Assembly: GCF_035918155.1 (NCBI RefSeq)
Contig: NZ_CP109327.1
Span: 4,898,001 to 4,962,000 of the forward strand
Reading direction: 5' to 3'
Length of the DNA stretch: 64,000 nt
From: Streptomyces sp. NBC_01591
GTDB taxonomy: Bacteria; Actinomycetota; Actinomycetes; Streptomycetales; Streptomycetaceae
The translations under genes and the position numbers were made by a program. Position 1 is the first letter of the stretch, and every line of letters begins with the position of its first letter. Of this stretch, positions 38,393 through 47,063 are shown piece after piece. Below the pieces are notes generated by a model. That model did not search any database. It saw only the letters and a list, made by a program, of their open reading frames with translations, and was not told where the DNA came from.

Positions 38393-39669
38393 CTCTGGCC
38401 TCCGGTGTCGGTTTCCGTGGCGGGTCCCAGTGCGAGGGTGGGCGTGAAGGTCAACGGCAGGCCGGTCAGGCCCCGCAGCCACGGGGACGGGCGCCGGGTG
38501 AGCTGTTCGGCGGGGACGGCGAGGTCGATGTCCGGGAGCCGGTCGAGCAGTACCTCGATGCCGGTACGGGCGATGACCTCGGCGGTCTCCTGGGCCGTGA
38601 ACGGGCAGCGGTGCTCGCCGTGGCCGAAGGAGAGGAAGGCGTTGTTGCCGCCGGTCATCGCGGAGCCGTCGGTGCGGACCTGCGGGTCCGCGTTGGCGGC
38701 GGCGATGCCCAGCACCAGCAGGTCGCCCGCCTGGATGTGGCGGCCGCCGAGGCGGGTGTCGCGCGAGGCCCAGCGTCCCGCGATGTTCTGCGACGGCGTG
38801 TCCTCCCACAGGACCTCGTTCATGGCCTCGGCGACGCTGTGCCGGCCGCCCGAGAGGGAGGCGGCGAACCGGTCGTCGGTGAGCATCAACCGCAGCGAGT
38901 TGCCGATCCAGTCGGCGGTCGGCTGGTGGCCCGCGGCCATCATGACCATCAGGTCCTGCGCGACCTCCTCGTCGGTGAAGTGGCCGCGGTCGGCGAGCAT
39001 CCGCGAGGTGACGTCGTCGCCGGGCGCGGCGTGCTTGTCGGCCAGCAGCTGGAACATGGACGAGGCGAGGTGCTGCTGGCCGGTCAGCGCCCGCTCCCGG
39101 CCGTCGATCATGTCGTTGAGCGAGCCGACGAGCGCGTGGCCGATGGTGTCGCTGAAGCCGTAGATCTTCGCCAGGACGAGGGCGGGCAGCAGCATCGTGT
39201 ACTCGGCGATGATCTCGGTGCTTCCGGTGGCGCAGAACCGGTCGATGAGACCGTCGGCGAACTCCTCCGCGTACCGCTTCAGCGTGAACGGGTCGACGGC
39301 CTCCAGCGCGTTGCTGATCATCGCGGCGCGCTCGGTGTGCCGGGGGCCGACCGTGTACAGGATCGACGGCTGCTTGCGGCCGATCATCGGCAGCAGCGGC
39401 CAGTCGTCGGGGATGCGGTCCCACTGGTTCCACAGGTCGGAGTCGCGGCTGAACAGCACCGGGTCGCCGGTGACCTGGTGCAGTTCGCGGTAGCCGATCA
39501 CGAGCCAGGCGGGGACGTCGCCGTCGAGCACGACCGGTGCCACGGCCCCGTGGTCGCGGCGCATGTCCCGGTAGAGCCCGGTCGGATCGGTCTGGAACCG
39601 GGGGCCGGAGAGCGGCACGCGGCCCTGGGAGACGGGGCAGCCGGAGGGCGGCGCCGGGGGCTGGGTCAC
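38389..39669 (-). CDS. Cytochrome P450, CYP157-like, lacking the ExxR motif
   Basis: A 426-residue P450. The haem loop is F-G-H-G-E-H-R-C355-P-F: the cysteine is kept but the usual following glycine is Phe. The K-helix motif reads E-V-L-W instead of ExxR, and the I-helix reads A-G-H-Q-P-T instead of AGxET/D-T. Loss of ExxR is a published peculiarity of the CYP157 family, which sits in conservons. It may still bind haem, but its catalysis could be unusual. The GTG at 39669 overlaps the cvnD stop (GTGA); translation is coupled on both sides. Confidence 0.88.
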   Translation of the reverse strand: MTQPPAPPSGCPVSQGRVPLSGPRFQTDPTGLYRDMRRDHGAVAPVVLDGDVPAWLVIGYRELHQVTGDPVLFSRDSDLWNQWDRIPDDWPLLPMIGRKQPSILYTVGPRHTERAAMISNALEAVDPFTLKRYAEEFADGLIDRFCATGSTEIIAEYTMLLPALVLAKIYGFSDTIGHALVGSLNDMIDGRERALTGQQHLASSMFQLLADKHAAPGDDVTSRMLADRGHFTDEEVAQDLMVMMAAGHQPTADWIGNSLRLMLTDDRFAASLSGGRHSVAEAMNEVLWEDTPSQNIAGRWASRDTRLGGRHIQAGDLLVLGIAAANADPQVRTDGSAMTGGNNAFLSFGHGEHRCPFTAQETAEVIARTGIEVLLDRLPDIDLAVPAEQLTRRPSPWLRGLTGLPLTFTPTLALGPATETDTGGQR

Positions 39670-40319
39670 GGGGTGGGCTCCGGGGTCTTCTCCGGCGCGG
39701 GCTCCGGACGGGCGGCGTCGGACGGGGCGGCGGCCCCGCCCTGCGAGAGGGTGTGGAGGTATTCGACCAGCGTGATCAGTACGTACTTGCTGGACGAACG
39801 GTCCCGGGCGTCGCACTCCACCAGGGGCACGTCGTCCGAGAGGGCGAGCGCCTCGCGTATCTGCTGCTCGGTGTGGAGCGGGCCGCCGAAGTCGTTGCAC
39901 GCCACGATGAACGGCGTGCCGTGGTGCTCCAGCCGGTCGATCGCGTACCAGGAGTCGGCGAGCCTGCGGGTGTCGACGAGCACGACGGCCCCGAGCGTTC
40001 CGGAGAACAGCCGGTCCCACAGGAACCAGAAGCGTTCCTGGCCGGGGGCGCCGAAGAGGTACAGCACGGAGCGCTCGTCGAGCGAGATCCGGCCGAAGTC
40101 GAAGGCGACGGTCGTGGACGTCTTCGAATGCACACCGTCGAGGTGGTCGACGGCCTCACCCGCGCGGGTCATGGTCTCTTCCGTGTTCAGCGGACGGATC
40201 TCGCTGACGGAGCGGACCATGGTGGTCTTGCCGACCCCGAAGCCGCCGACGACGACGATCTTCAGTCCGTTGTCGGCCGTCGCCTGCAGGGCGGCACGGT
40301 CAGAGGTTGCGGAGTCCAA
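39666..40319 (-). CDS. cvnD: Conservon GTP-binding protein CvnD
   Basis: A 217-residue small GTPase-like protein with the P-loop G25-G-F-G-V-G-K-T-T33, the D-F-G-R switch segment, and a later G-A-P-G-Q-E-R-F switch II motif. An N-D-F-G at the position of NKxD is altered. The C-terminus is Pro/Ala/Glu-rich. In S. coelicolor, CvnD proteins bind GTP and form a membrane complex with CvnA-C. The TTG at 40319 overlaps the cvnC end by 20 bp; an ATG at 40367 would add 16 residues encoded within cvnC. Start uncertain. Confidence 0.88.
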   Translation of the reverse strand: MDSATSDRAALQATADNGLKIVVVGGFGVGKTTMVRSVSEIRPLNTEETMTRAGEAVDHLDGVHSKTSTTVAFDFGRISLDERSVLYLFGAPGQERFWFLWDRLFSGTLGAVVLVDTRRLADSWYAIDRLEHHGTPFIVACNDFGGPLHTEQQIREALALSDDVPLVECDARDRSSSKYVLITLVEYLHTLSQGGAAAPSDAARPEPAPEKTPEPTP

Positions 40320-40665
40320 CGAGCACCTGTTCCAGGATCTCGGGGTCGGGGAGCCGGTCCGCGACACGGGCAGTACGGGGGTGACGGGCGCTGATCCGTC
40401 CGGTGTCCAGCAGATCGGACAGCATGATCCGCACGATGCTGACGGGCAGCCCGAGGGCCGCCGCGATCTCCACGACTGCGGTGGGCCGTTGGCACATCCG
40501 CAGGATCGTGGCGTGCTCCGACTGCATGCCGGGGCTCGGCTCGCACTCGGAGACCACCAGCGTCACCAGGTCGAACGCGTCCGAGTCGGACCGGCTGCGG
40601 CCCCCGGTGAGGGTGTACAGCCGGTCCGGATCGTCGTCCCGGCCGGGGCGGCGGGGGCGGGTCAT
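40300..40665 (-). CDS. cvnC: Conservon protein CvnC (DUF742)
   Basis: A 121-residue DUF742 protein with the family pattern: an N-terminal basic region, the segment R-L-Y-T-L-T-G-G-R, and a winged-helix-like part (RPTAVVEIAAALGLPVSIVRIMLSDLL is the region). It is thought to be the adaptor of the conservon complex. The ATG at 40665 overlaps the cvnB stop (ATGA), so it is coupled to cvnB. Confidence 0.92.
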   Translation of the reverse strand: MTRPRRPGRDDDPDRLYTLTGGRSRSDSDAFDLVTLVVSECEPSPGMQSEHATILRMCQRPTAVVEIAAALGLPVSIVRIMLSDLLDTGRISARHPRTARVADRLPDPEILEQVLVGLRNL

Positions 40666-41105
40666 ACGGCCGCGTTCACGTCGTCGGCGGTGACCTCGGA
40701 GGCCGCCGGGGAGCGCGGCGGGGCGCTGAGGTGCTCGCCGAGCTGCTCGACGAGTTCGCTCATGTTGTGGCCGATGAGGCCGACGTCGGAGTCCTCGGAG
40801 GCGACGACCGCGAGATGGGCGCCCGCGCCCGCCTCGACGATGAACAGCACGCCGCCGTAGAACTCGGCCATTGCGGACCGTACGCCGCCGGTGCCGTCAC
40901 CGAACTCGACGGACGCGCCGTGCGACAGGCTCTGGATACCGGCCGAGATCGCGGCCAGCTGGTCTGCCTGGTCGACGGAGAGCTCGGGGGTGCGGCACAG
41001 CTTGAGGCCGTCCCTGGACAGGACGAGGGCATGACGAGTGCCGGGGGTGCGCTCCAGGAGCCCCTCCAGCAGCCAGTTGAGCTTCTCGTCGGTGGTGGCG
41101 GTCAT
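40662..41105 (-). CDS. cvnB: Conservon protein CvnB (roadblock/LC7 domain)
   Basis: A 147-residue roadblock/LC7 domain protein (LNWLLEGLLERTPGTRHALVLS, then SRDGL and a strand-helix-strand pattern). Such proteins act as regulators of the partner GTPase, comparable to MglB for MglA. The ATG at 41105 overlaps the cvnA stop (ATGA). A polar Ser/Ala/Val tail follows the domain. Confidence 0.92.
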   Translation of the reverse strand: MTATTDEKLNWLLEGLLERTPGTRHALVLSRDGLKLCRTPELSVDQADQLAAISAGIQSLSHGASVEFGDGTGGVRSAMAEFYGGVLFIVEAGAGAHLAVVASEDSDVGLIGHNMSELVEQLGEHLSAPPRSPAASEVTADDVNAAV

Positions 41106-42640
41106 CGGGTGTTGCCTTCTTCCGGGTGCGGGGAGTTGGCCCGAACAGCCTGTCGGAAGCTGCTGAAGCGGGCTGCTTGTTCCTTGGGGTCGGAGGTGCG
41201 GGGCCGGGGGGCCGCGGCGCCGTCGGTGTTGGCGCGGGCCTCGGCGGCGGCGAGGGTACGGCCGCGGGCGCGCTTGGGCAGCCCGCTCTCGCCGAACCGG
41301 GGGAGGTTGCCGGTGGTCTCGGACGCGGGGGAGTCCACGGAGAGGTCCGCCGGGAAGTCCGCCGGCTCGGTGGCGGCCGGTGCGTGCTGCGGGTGCTGCG
41401 CGTCGGCCAAGGCCGTGGCCGACGCTGTGGCCGTCGCCGTCGTGCCCGCCGGTGCGGTGCCGTGCGTGGGCTCCGGCTCGGGCACCGGCCGGGACAGCGG
41501 TTCCGGGGCCGTTACGGGGGTCCGGGTGAGGAGCTCCTGCGGGAGCATCATCAGGGCGCCCGTGCCACCGCGCGCGGAGGGCCGGAACGAGACGGTCAGG
41601 CCGTGCTTGCGGGCCAGCCGGCCGACGACGGCGAGGCCGAGGCGGGTGCCGGAGAGACCCGTCAGGTCCTGGTGGGTGGCCGACACCGCGCGCTCGGCGC
41701 GGCGCAACTGCACATCGCTCATGACCAGGCCGCTGTCCTCGACGGTCAGGACGATGCCGGCCGGCACCTCCTCGACGTACACATGGACCTCCGCCGTGGG
41801 CGGCGAGAAGTTGGCGGCGTTGTCGAGGAGCTCGGCGAGCGCGTGCATGACGCCCTCGGCGGCGTGGCCGGCGACCGCGACATCGCTGGTCGAGTGGAGC
41901 CGCACCCGCTGGTAGCCGCTGATCCGGCCCATGGCGCCGCGCAGGATCGACTCCATCACGATCGGCTTCGCCCAGCGCCGCCCGGAGCGGGCACCGGTCA
42001 GCACGGCGATGGAGTCGGCGAGCCGGCCCGCCTGGGCGGTGCGGTGGTCCAGGTGGAGCAGATCGCCGAGCACCTCCTCGGCGGCGTGCCGGTGCTCCAT
42101 CTCGCGCAGGTCGGCGAGCATGCTGGTGGCCAGGGCCTGCATCCGGCCCGCGGCGTTGGCGCAGGCGGCGACCGCGGCGGAGCGCTCGGTCTCGCTGCGG
42201 GTCGCGCGGGCGGTGAGCCGCTCGGTCTCGGCGGTGAGCCGTTCGGTCTCGGCGACGGCCTGCGCGGTGATCCGCGAGGTCTCGGCCTCGGCCGCGGACC
42301 TGAGCCGCGCCGTCTCGGCCGCCGCGGCGGCCTTGATCCGGGCGGTCTCGGCGGTGAACCGCTGACCCTCGGCCGCGGAGTTGGACACGAGGCGGCTGAT
42401 CTCGCCGGTGAACCGCTGGGTCTCCGAGGCGAGCCGGGCGCGCAGACGGTTCGCGTTGGCACGGGCCTGGACGGCGACGGCCACGGCGGCGGACAGCAGC
42501 ACGGCGGCGGCACCCGCCCCCCAGGCCAGCGTGGTCCGTACCGAGTCGGGGGCGGCGACGACCGCCCACAGACACAGGGATCCGGTGACGGCCAGCGATA
42601 TCAGCAGGGCCACTGCGGTCGGCCGGGATGAGGGGCTCAA
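41102..42640 (-). CDS. cvnA: Conservon sensor-kinase-like protein CvnA
   Basis: A 512-residue membrane protein. Two N-terminal membrane helices (about 8-28 and 36-57) have almost no extracellular loop, so it lacks the large sensor domain of some CvnA proteins. A long coiled coil with repeated A-E-T-x-R-x-x-A units (about 65-170) leads to a histidine-kinase-like part with the N-box L-L-D-N-A-A-N-F-S and a G-T-R-L-G-L-A-V-V glycine box. A Pro/Ala/Thr-rich tail of 140 residues ends the protein. The TTG at 42640 fits best, with AAGGA upstream; the frame is open to 42790. It heads the cvnABCD-P450-P450 operon. Confidence 0.9.
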   Translation of the reverse strand: MSPSSRPTAVALLISLAVTGSLCLWAVVAAPDSVRTTLAWGAGAAAVLLSAAVAVAVQARANANRLRARLASETQRFTGEISRLVSNSAAEGQRFTAETARIKAAAAAETARLRSAAEAETSRITAQAVAETERLTAETERLTARATRSETERSAAVAACANAAGRMQALATSMLADLREMEHRHAAEEVLGDLLHLDHRTAQAGRLADSIAVLTGARSGRRWAKPIVMESILRGAMGRISGYQRVRLHSTSDVAVAGHAAEGVMHALAELLDNAANFSPPTAEVHVYVEEVPAGIVLTVEDSGLVMSDVQLRRAERAVSATHQDLTGLSGTRLGLAVVGRLARKHGLTVSFRPSARGGTGALMMLPQELLTRTPVTAPEPLSRPVPEPEPTHGTAPAGTTATATASATALADAQHPQHAPAATEPADFPADLSVDSPASETTGNLPRFGESGLPKRARGRTLAAAEARANTDGAAAPRPRTSDPKEQAARFSSFRQAVRANSPHPEEGNTR

Positions 42641-42860
42641 TGGGAGTCCTTGGGGCGGACGGGTGCGGACGGACGGAACGGACAGGTGGGACAGGTCGGG
42701 CGGGTCGAACGGTTCAGATCGGGACAGTTCGGAACTGCCGGGCTGAATGCGGCAACTGGAGCTGACCATTCCAAGGTAAGTCTCGGTCACTATATGAGAA
42801 TTGACGCTCTCTTTGGGAAGATCTTGTGGCGTTCTCTGTTACGTATGTGACTACGCGTCC

Positions 42861-42886
42861 GACGTATTCCGACGTATTGACGTATT
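42861..42886. repeat. Triple GACGTATT direct repeat in the cvnA/oxidase divergent region
   Basis: GACGTATT occurs at 42861-42868, 42871-42878 and 42879-42886, just after an AT-rich patch. The 306-bp gap separates the divergent conservon and FAD-dehydrogenase genes, whose promoters must lie here. Tightly spaced direct repeats are typical of activator binding sites. Confidence 0.5.
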
Positions 42887-42946
42887 CAGGGGAAACGGGC
42901 GGCGCCGGAGGGGCCGAGTGGCCCGATCAACGGCATCCTGGGCCCC

Positions 42947-45778
42947 ATGGCCGCACGACAGAATCCGACGGAACGCGCCGAACTCGCACGGGCCCTGCGC
43001 ACCGCGGTCCGCGGAGAGGCCGACTTCGGTGCCACCGCACGGGCGTTGACGACGATGGACGCCTCCAACTACCGCCGCGTACCGCTCGGCGTCGTCCTCC
43101 CGCGCGACGCCGACGACGTGGCCGCCGCACTCGCGGTCTGCCGCGCGCACGAGGTGCCCGTGGTGCCGCGCGGCGGCGGCACCTCCATCGCGGGGCAGGC
43201 CACCGGCACCGGCGTTGTGCTCGATCTCACCCGCCACCTGAACAGGATCGTCGAACTGGACCCCGGCTCCCGTACCGCGGTCGTCCAGCCGGGCGTGATC
43301 CTGGACGACCTGCGCGCCGCCGCCGCCCCGCACGGCCTCACCTTCGGCCCCGACCCGTCCACGCACAGCCGCTGCACGCTGGGCGGCATGATCGGCAACA
43401 ACTCCTGCGGTGCGCACTCGGTCGCCTGGGGCACCACGGCCGACAACACGCACGCCCTGACCGTGACCCGCTACGGCGGCGACACCCTGCGACTGGGCCG
43501 GGGAACGGTCCCGGATTCCCTGACCGGGCTCCCCGAACTCATCCGCACGAACCTCGCCCTGCTGCGCACCGGATTCCCCGAACTCCCGCGCCGCATCTCC
43601 GGATACGCGCTGGACGCCCTCCTGCCCGAGCGTGGGACCGACCTCGCCCGCGCCTTCTGCGGCAGCGAGGGCACGCTCGGTGTGGTGACGGAGGCGACCG
43701 TACGACTGGTCGAGGCACCGGCCGCCCGCGCGCTGGCCGTACTCGGCTACGCCGATGAGGCCGCGGCCGCCGAGGCCGCCCCCGGCCTCCTCCCGCACCA
43801 CCCGCTCACCGTCGAGGGCATGGCCGCCGATCTCGTACGGGAACCGGCCGGGCTGCCGCGCGGCGGCGCCTGGCTCTTCGTCGAGACGGGCGGCACCACC
43901 CCGGCCGAGGCGCGGGCGCACGCCGAGCGCGTCCTCCGGGCGGCCGACGCCCTGGACGGCGCGGTCGTCACCGACCCGGCGGCACAACGCGCCCTGTGGC
44001 GCATCCGCGAGGACGCGGCGGGCACCGCCACCCGGATGCCGGACGGCACCGAGGCCTGGCCCGGCTGGGAGGACTGCGCCGTACCGCCCGCCCGCCTCGG
44101 CCCGTACCTCCGCGACTTCCGCGCCCTGCTCACCGCACACGGGCTGCGCGGCACTCCGTACGGCCACTTCGGCGACGGCTGCATCCACGTCCGGATCGAC
44201 TTCGACCTGCTCAGCACGGAGGGTGTGGCCCGCTTCCGCCGCTTCTCCGAGGAGCTCGCGGACCTGGTCGTCGCACACGGCGGATCACTGAGCGGCGAAC
44301 ACGGCGACGGCCAGGCCCGCGCCGAACTGCTCCCGCGCATGTACGGGGACGAACTGGTCGCACTCTTCTCCCGCTTCAAGGACATCTGGGACCCGTACGG
44401 CGGCATGAACCCCGGCATCCTCGCCCGCCCCGCCCGGCTCGACGAGAACCTCCGCTTCGAGGTGCTGCCGAAACGCCCGGTGGACGTCGCTTTCGGCTAT
44501 CCGCACGACGGCGGCGACTTCTCGGCCGCGGTACGCCGATGCGTGGGCGTCGCCAAATGCCGTACGGCACAGCCGGCGGGCTCGGGCGTGATGTGCCCGT
44601 CGTTCCGGGCGACCGGCGAGGAGGCCCACTCCACCCGCGGCCGGGCCCGGCTGCTGCACGAGATGCTCGCGGGCGAGGTGATCACGGACGGCTGGCGGTC
44701 CGAGGAGGTGCGCGACGCACTCGACCTCTGCCTGTCCTGCAAGGGCTGCCGCAGCGACTGCCCGGTGGGCGTCGACATGGCCACGTACAAGGCGGAGTTC
44801 CTGCACCACCACTACAGGCGGCGGCTGCGCCCGGCCTCCCACTACACGATGGGCCGGCTGCCGGTGTGGCTGCGCCTCGCGTCCCCCTTCGCGGGCCCGC
44901 TGAACGCGCTGGCCCGGGTGCGCTTCCTCGCCGCCCTCGCCAAGCGGCTGGCGGGCGTCGCACCGGAGCGTGGCATTCCGGTCCTGGCGCGGGAGACGTT
45001 CACCCGGTGGCTCAACCGGCGCTGGGGCAAGGGCACGTTCATCTTCTCGAACGACGAGGTGGCCATGGTCTGGCCCGACACCTTCACCGAACATCTCTCG
45101 CCCGAGGTGGGCCGGGCGGCGGTACGGGTCCTGGAGGCGGCGGGCCGCCACGCGATCCCCGCCGGCCGAGGGCTGTGCTGCGGCCTCACCTACGTATCGA
45201 CGGGCCAGCTGGACAAGGCCCGCAAGGTCATGCGCCGCACCCTGGACCGGCTGGGCGGCACACTCGGCGCCCCCCTGGTCGTCCTCGAACCGAGCTGCGC
45301 CGCCACCCTCCGCACGGACCTGCCCGAACTCCTCCACGACGACCCGAGGTCCGCCGAACTGGCCGCGTCGGTAAGAACACTGGCCCAGTACCTGGAGGAG
45401 TACGCCCCCGATTGGCGGCCACCCCGCCTGGACCGCCCGGTCACCGGCCAGACGCACTGCCACCAGCACGCGGTCCTGGGCGACGCGGCGGACCGCCGAC
45501 TGCGCGACCGGGCCGGACTGACCGGCGAGTTGAGCGGCGGCTGCTGCGGCCTGGCCGGAAACTTCGGCTTCGAACGCGGCCACTGGGACGTATCGGCGGC
45601 CTGCGCGGAGGAGAGCCTGCTGCCCGCGGTGCGGGCGTCGGAACCGGGGACGGCCTTCCTGGCGGACGGCTTCTCCTGCCGGACCCAGCTGGAACAACTG
45701 GCCGGCGTACGGGCACGGCATCTGGCGGAACTGTTGGCGGAGGGCCTGCCGCCGGAATCGGGTACTTCCTGCGGCTGA
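42947..45778 (+). CDS. FAD-linked oxidase and iron-sulfur dehydrogenase (D-lactate/2-hydroxyacid type)
   Basis: A 943-residue fusion of a GlcD-like flavoprotein and a GlpC/CCG-type iron-sulfur protein. The N-terminal FAD domain has V-P-R-G-G-G-T-S-I-A-G-Q and the later G-x-S-G-E-H-G-D-G motif. One 4Fe-4S cluster motif is C595-x2-C598-x2-C601-x3-C605-P. Two CCG-type segments follow (G-L-C-C-G-L and G-G-C-C-G-L). Such proteins (YdiJ-like) oxidise D-2-hydroxyacids such as D-lactate or D-2-hydroxyglutarate. It is monocistronic and divergent from cvnA. Confidence 0.88.
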   Translation: MAARQNPTERAELARALRTAVRGEADFGATARALTTMDASNYRRVPLGVVLPRDADDVAAALAVCRAHEVPVVPRGGGTSIAGQATGTGVVLDLTRHLNRIVELDPGSRTAVVQPGVILDDLRAAAAPHGLTFGPDPSTHSRCTLGGMIGNNSCGAHSVAWGTTADNTHALTVTRYGGDTLRLGRGTVPDSLTGLPELIRTNLALLRTGFPELPRRISGYALDALLPERGTDLARAFCGSEGTLGVVTEATVRLVEAPAARALAVLGYADEAAAAEAAPGLLPHHPLTVEGMAADLVREPAGLPRGGAWLFVETGGTTPAEARAHAERVLRAADALDGAVVTDPAAQRALWRIREDAAGTATRMPDGTEAWPGWEDCAVPPARLGPYLRDFRALLTAHGLRGTPYGHFGDGCIHVRIDFDLLSTEGVARFRRFSEELADLVVAHGGSLSGEHGDGQARAELLPRMYGDELVALFSRFKDIWDPYGGMNPGILARPARLDENLRFEVLPKRPVDVAFGYPHDGGDFSAAVRRCVGVAKCRTAQPAGSGVMCPSFRATGEEAHSTRGRARLLHEMLAGEVITDGWRSEEVRDALDLCLSCKGCRSDCPVGVDMATYKAEFLHHHYRRRLRPASHYTMGRLPVWLRLASPFAGPLNALARVRFLAALAKRLAGVAPERGIPVLARETFTRWLNRRWGKGTFIFSNDEVAMVWPDTFTEHLSPEVGRAAVRVLEAAGRHAIPAGRGLCCGLTYVSTGQLDKARKVMRRTLDRLGGTLGAPLVVLEPSCAATLRTDLPELLHDDPRSAELAASVRTLAQYLEEYAPDWRPPRLDRPVTGQTHCHQHAVLGDAADRRLRDRAGLTGELSGGCCGLAGNFGFERGHWDVSAACAEESLLPAVRASEPGTAFLADGFSCRTQLEQLAGVRARHLAELLAEGLPPESGTSCG

Positions 45779-46016
45779 GGCGCGGGGCGGCCGGAGCCCG
45801 AGCTTCGGGAGCCGGGTTCCGAGCTTCGGGGAGGGCTTGTTCACTCTTTCGTGGGTACGAGGAGAGGCCCGGGTCCGGGTCTTGAGCTTCGGGCTTCGGG
45901 GGCCGGGATCCAGACGTCGGGATTCGAGCGATGTCGTACAACCGGTAGGTAAATGAAGGGGGTTGGGAAAACCTCCCCACCCTCCCCGACCCGTCACGGC
46001 CAGCAAGTATGACTGG
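45779..46016. other. Intergenic DNA with GAGCTTCGGG repeats
   Basis: No gene is visible. GAGCTTCGGG occurs at 45800-45809, 45821-45830 and 45884-45893, the last followed directly by another CTTCGGG. The DNA ends at the left border of the putative IS5-type element. The transcript of the upstream dehydrogenase probably ends here. Confidence 0.5.
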
Positions 46017-46043
46017 GGCGTGTCTGTCAATTCGGTCGTCTGG

Positions 46044-46973
46044 TCAGCGGTCTACCCAGTCCGGCGCCCACACGTCGTGCAGGGTTCGCGGGCCTGCAGT
46101 GCGCAGATGGTCGCGTAGCGCGGTCAGCACGGGGTGTTGGTCTCCGCTGCGGAACAGCAGCACGTGCGGGTAGACCGGGGTCGGGTCGTGCAACGGGATG
46201 CGCCGTAGGTCGTGGGTCTGGAGCCACAGGTACCGGTCCCCGCTGCCGACGAGGGTGGCCAGCGAGGCCGAGTCGGACAGCGCGTCCATCAGGGCCTCGT
46301 CACCGAAGTTGGGGCCGAGCGCGTCGATGCTCAGGCCGAAGGCCTTGGACAGCGCCTGGTAGAACGCCGCCCACTCCGTGCCCGGCCTGATCCCGGGGAT
46401 CCAGATGCGGTGGCCAGTCAGGTCCGCAGGGCTGACCCAGGGCGCGTCAGCCAGCGGGTGGCCGGGTCCGACCAGGAGCTCCAGGGGTGCGTCCAGGAGT
46501 CGTTCGGCGCTGATCCCGGCCGGGACCTGGTCTGCCGGCAGGGCACGGAAAGACGCGTCGACGGTCCCTTCGAGCACCGCCTGGGCGGCCTGGGCGGCGT
46601 TCTCCTTGCTCAGCGTGACCGCGTCCAGGTCCGTCTCGGGGTGGGAGCGGTAGAACCGGTAGACGGCCTGGGCCGGGGAGATGCGCCGATTGAGGACATC
46701 GACGCGCAAGGGACGGCTGCCGGGGCGCACGGCCTGCTCGGCCTGCTCGATGGCCGCCAGGACCTTCTTGGCGTGCGGCAGGAAGACCTGCCCGTCCAGG
46801 CTCAGCCGGGAGCCTCGGGAGGTCCGCACCAGGAGCGTGACCTCGATGTGCCTCTCCAGGGCCGCGATCCGCTTGGAGACCGCCTGCTGGCTGATCCCCA
46901 GCTTGTCGGCAGCAGCCTGGAACTGGCCGGTCTCGGCGACGGCCACGAACGTCCGCAGCGCTTCAACATCCAC
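46044..46973 (-). CDS. LysR family transcriptional regulator (passenger gene)
   Basis: A 309-residue LysR regulator. The N-terminal winged helix (A-A-D-K-L-G-I-S-Q-Q-A-V-S-K-R) is followed by a complete two-lobed substrate-binding domain. It is divergent from an acetyltransferase gene with a 17-bp palindrome between them, so it likely controls that gene. Its stop is only 27 bp from the left end of the putative transposable element, which suggests that the pair is mobile cargo. Confidence 0.9.
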   Translation of the reverse strand: MDVEALRTFVAVAETGQFQAAADKLGISQQAVSKRIAALERHIEVTLLVRTSRGSRLSLDGQVFLPHAKKVLAAIEQAEQAVRPGSRPLRVDVLNRRISPAQAVYRFYRSHPETDLDAVTLSKENAAQAAQAVLEGTVDASFRALPADQVPAGISAERLLDAPLELLVGPGHPLADAPWVSPADLTGHRIWIPGIRPGTEWAAFYQALSKAFGLSIDALGPNFGDEALMDALSDSASLATLVGSGDRYLWLQTHDLRRIPLHDPTPVYPHVLLFRSGDQHPVLTALRDHLRTAGPRTLHDVWAPDWVDR

Positions 46974-46989
46974 GCTTCCACCCTACTTT

Positions 46990-47006
46990 CACAACCATTG
47001 GTTGTG
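46990..47006. promoter_or_regulatory. LysR-type palindrome between lysR and the acetyltransferase
   Basis: CACAACC-ATT-GGTTGTG is a perfect 7-bp inverted repeat, 17 bp from the lysR start and 58 bp from the acetyltransferase start. The position and the interrupted dyad are as expected for a LysR recognition site. Confidence 0.7.
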
Positions 47007-47063
47007 TCTGGTGTGGTGCAGGGTTGTTTGATCGAGTGTTCTGCGCGGTGGTGGGATAAGCGC

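Noticed and set aside
40319..40367. Longer CvnD start at 40367
   Set aside because: The 16 extra residues are encoded inside cvnC and do not look like a GTPase N-terminus; kept only as an alternative.
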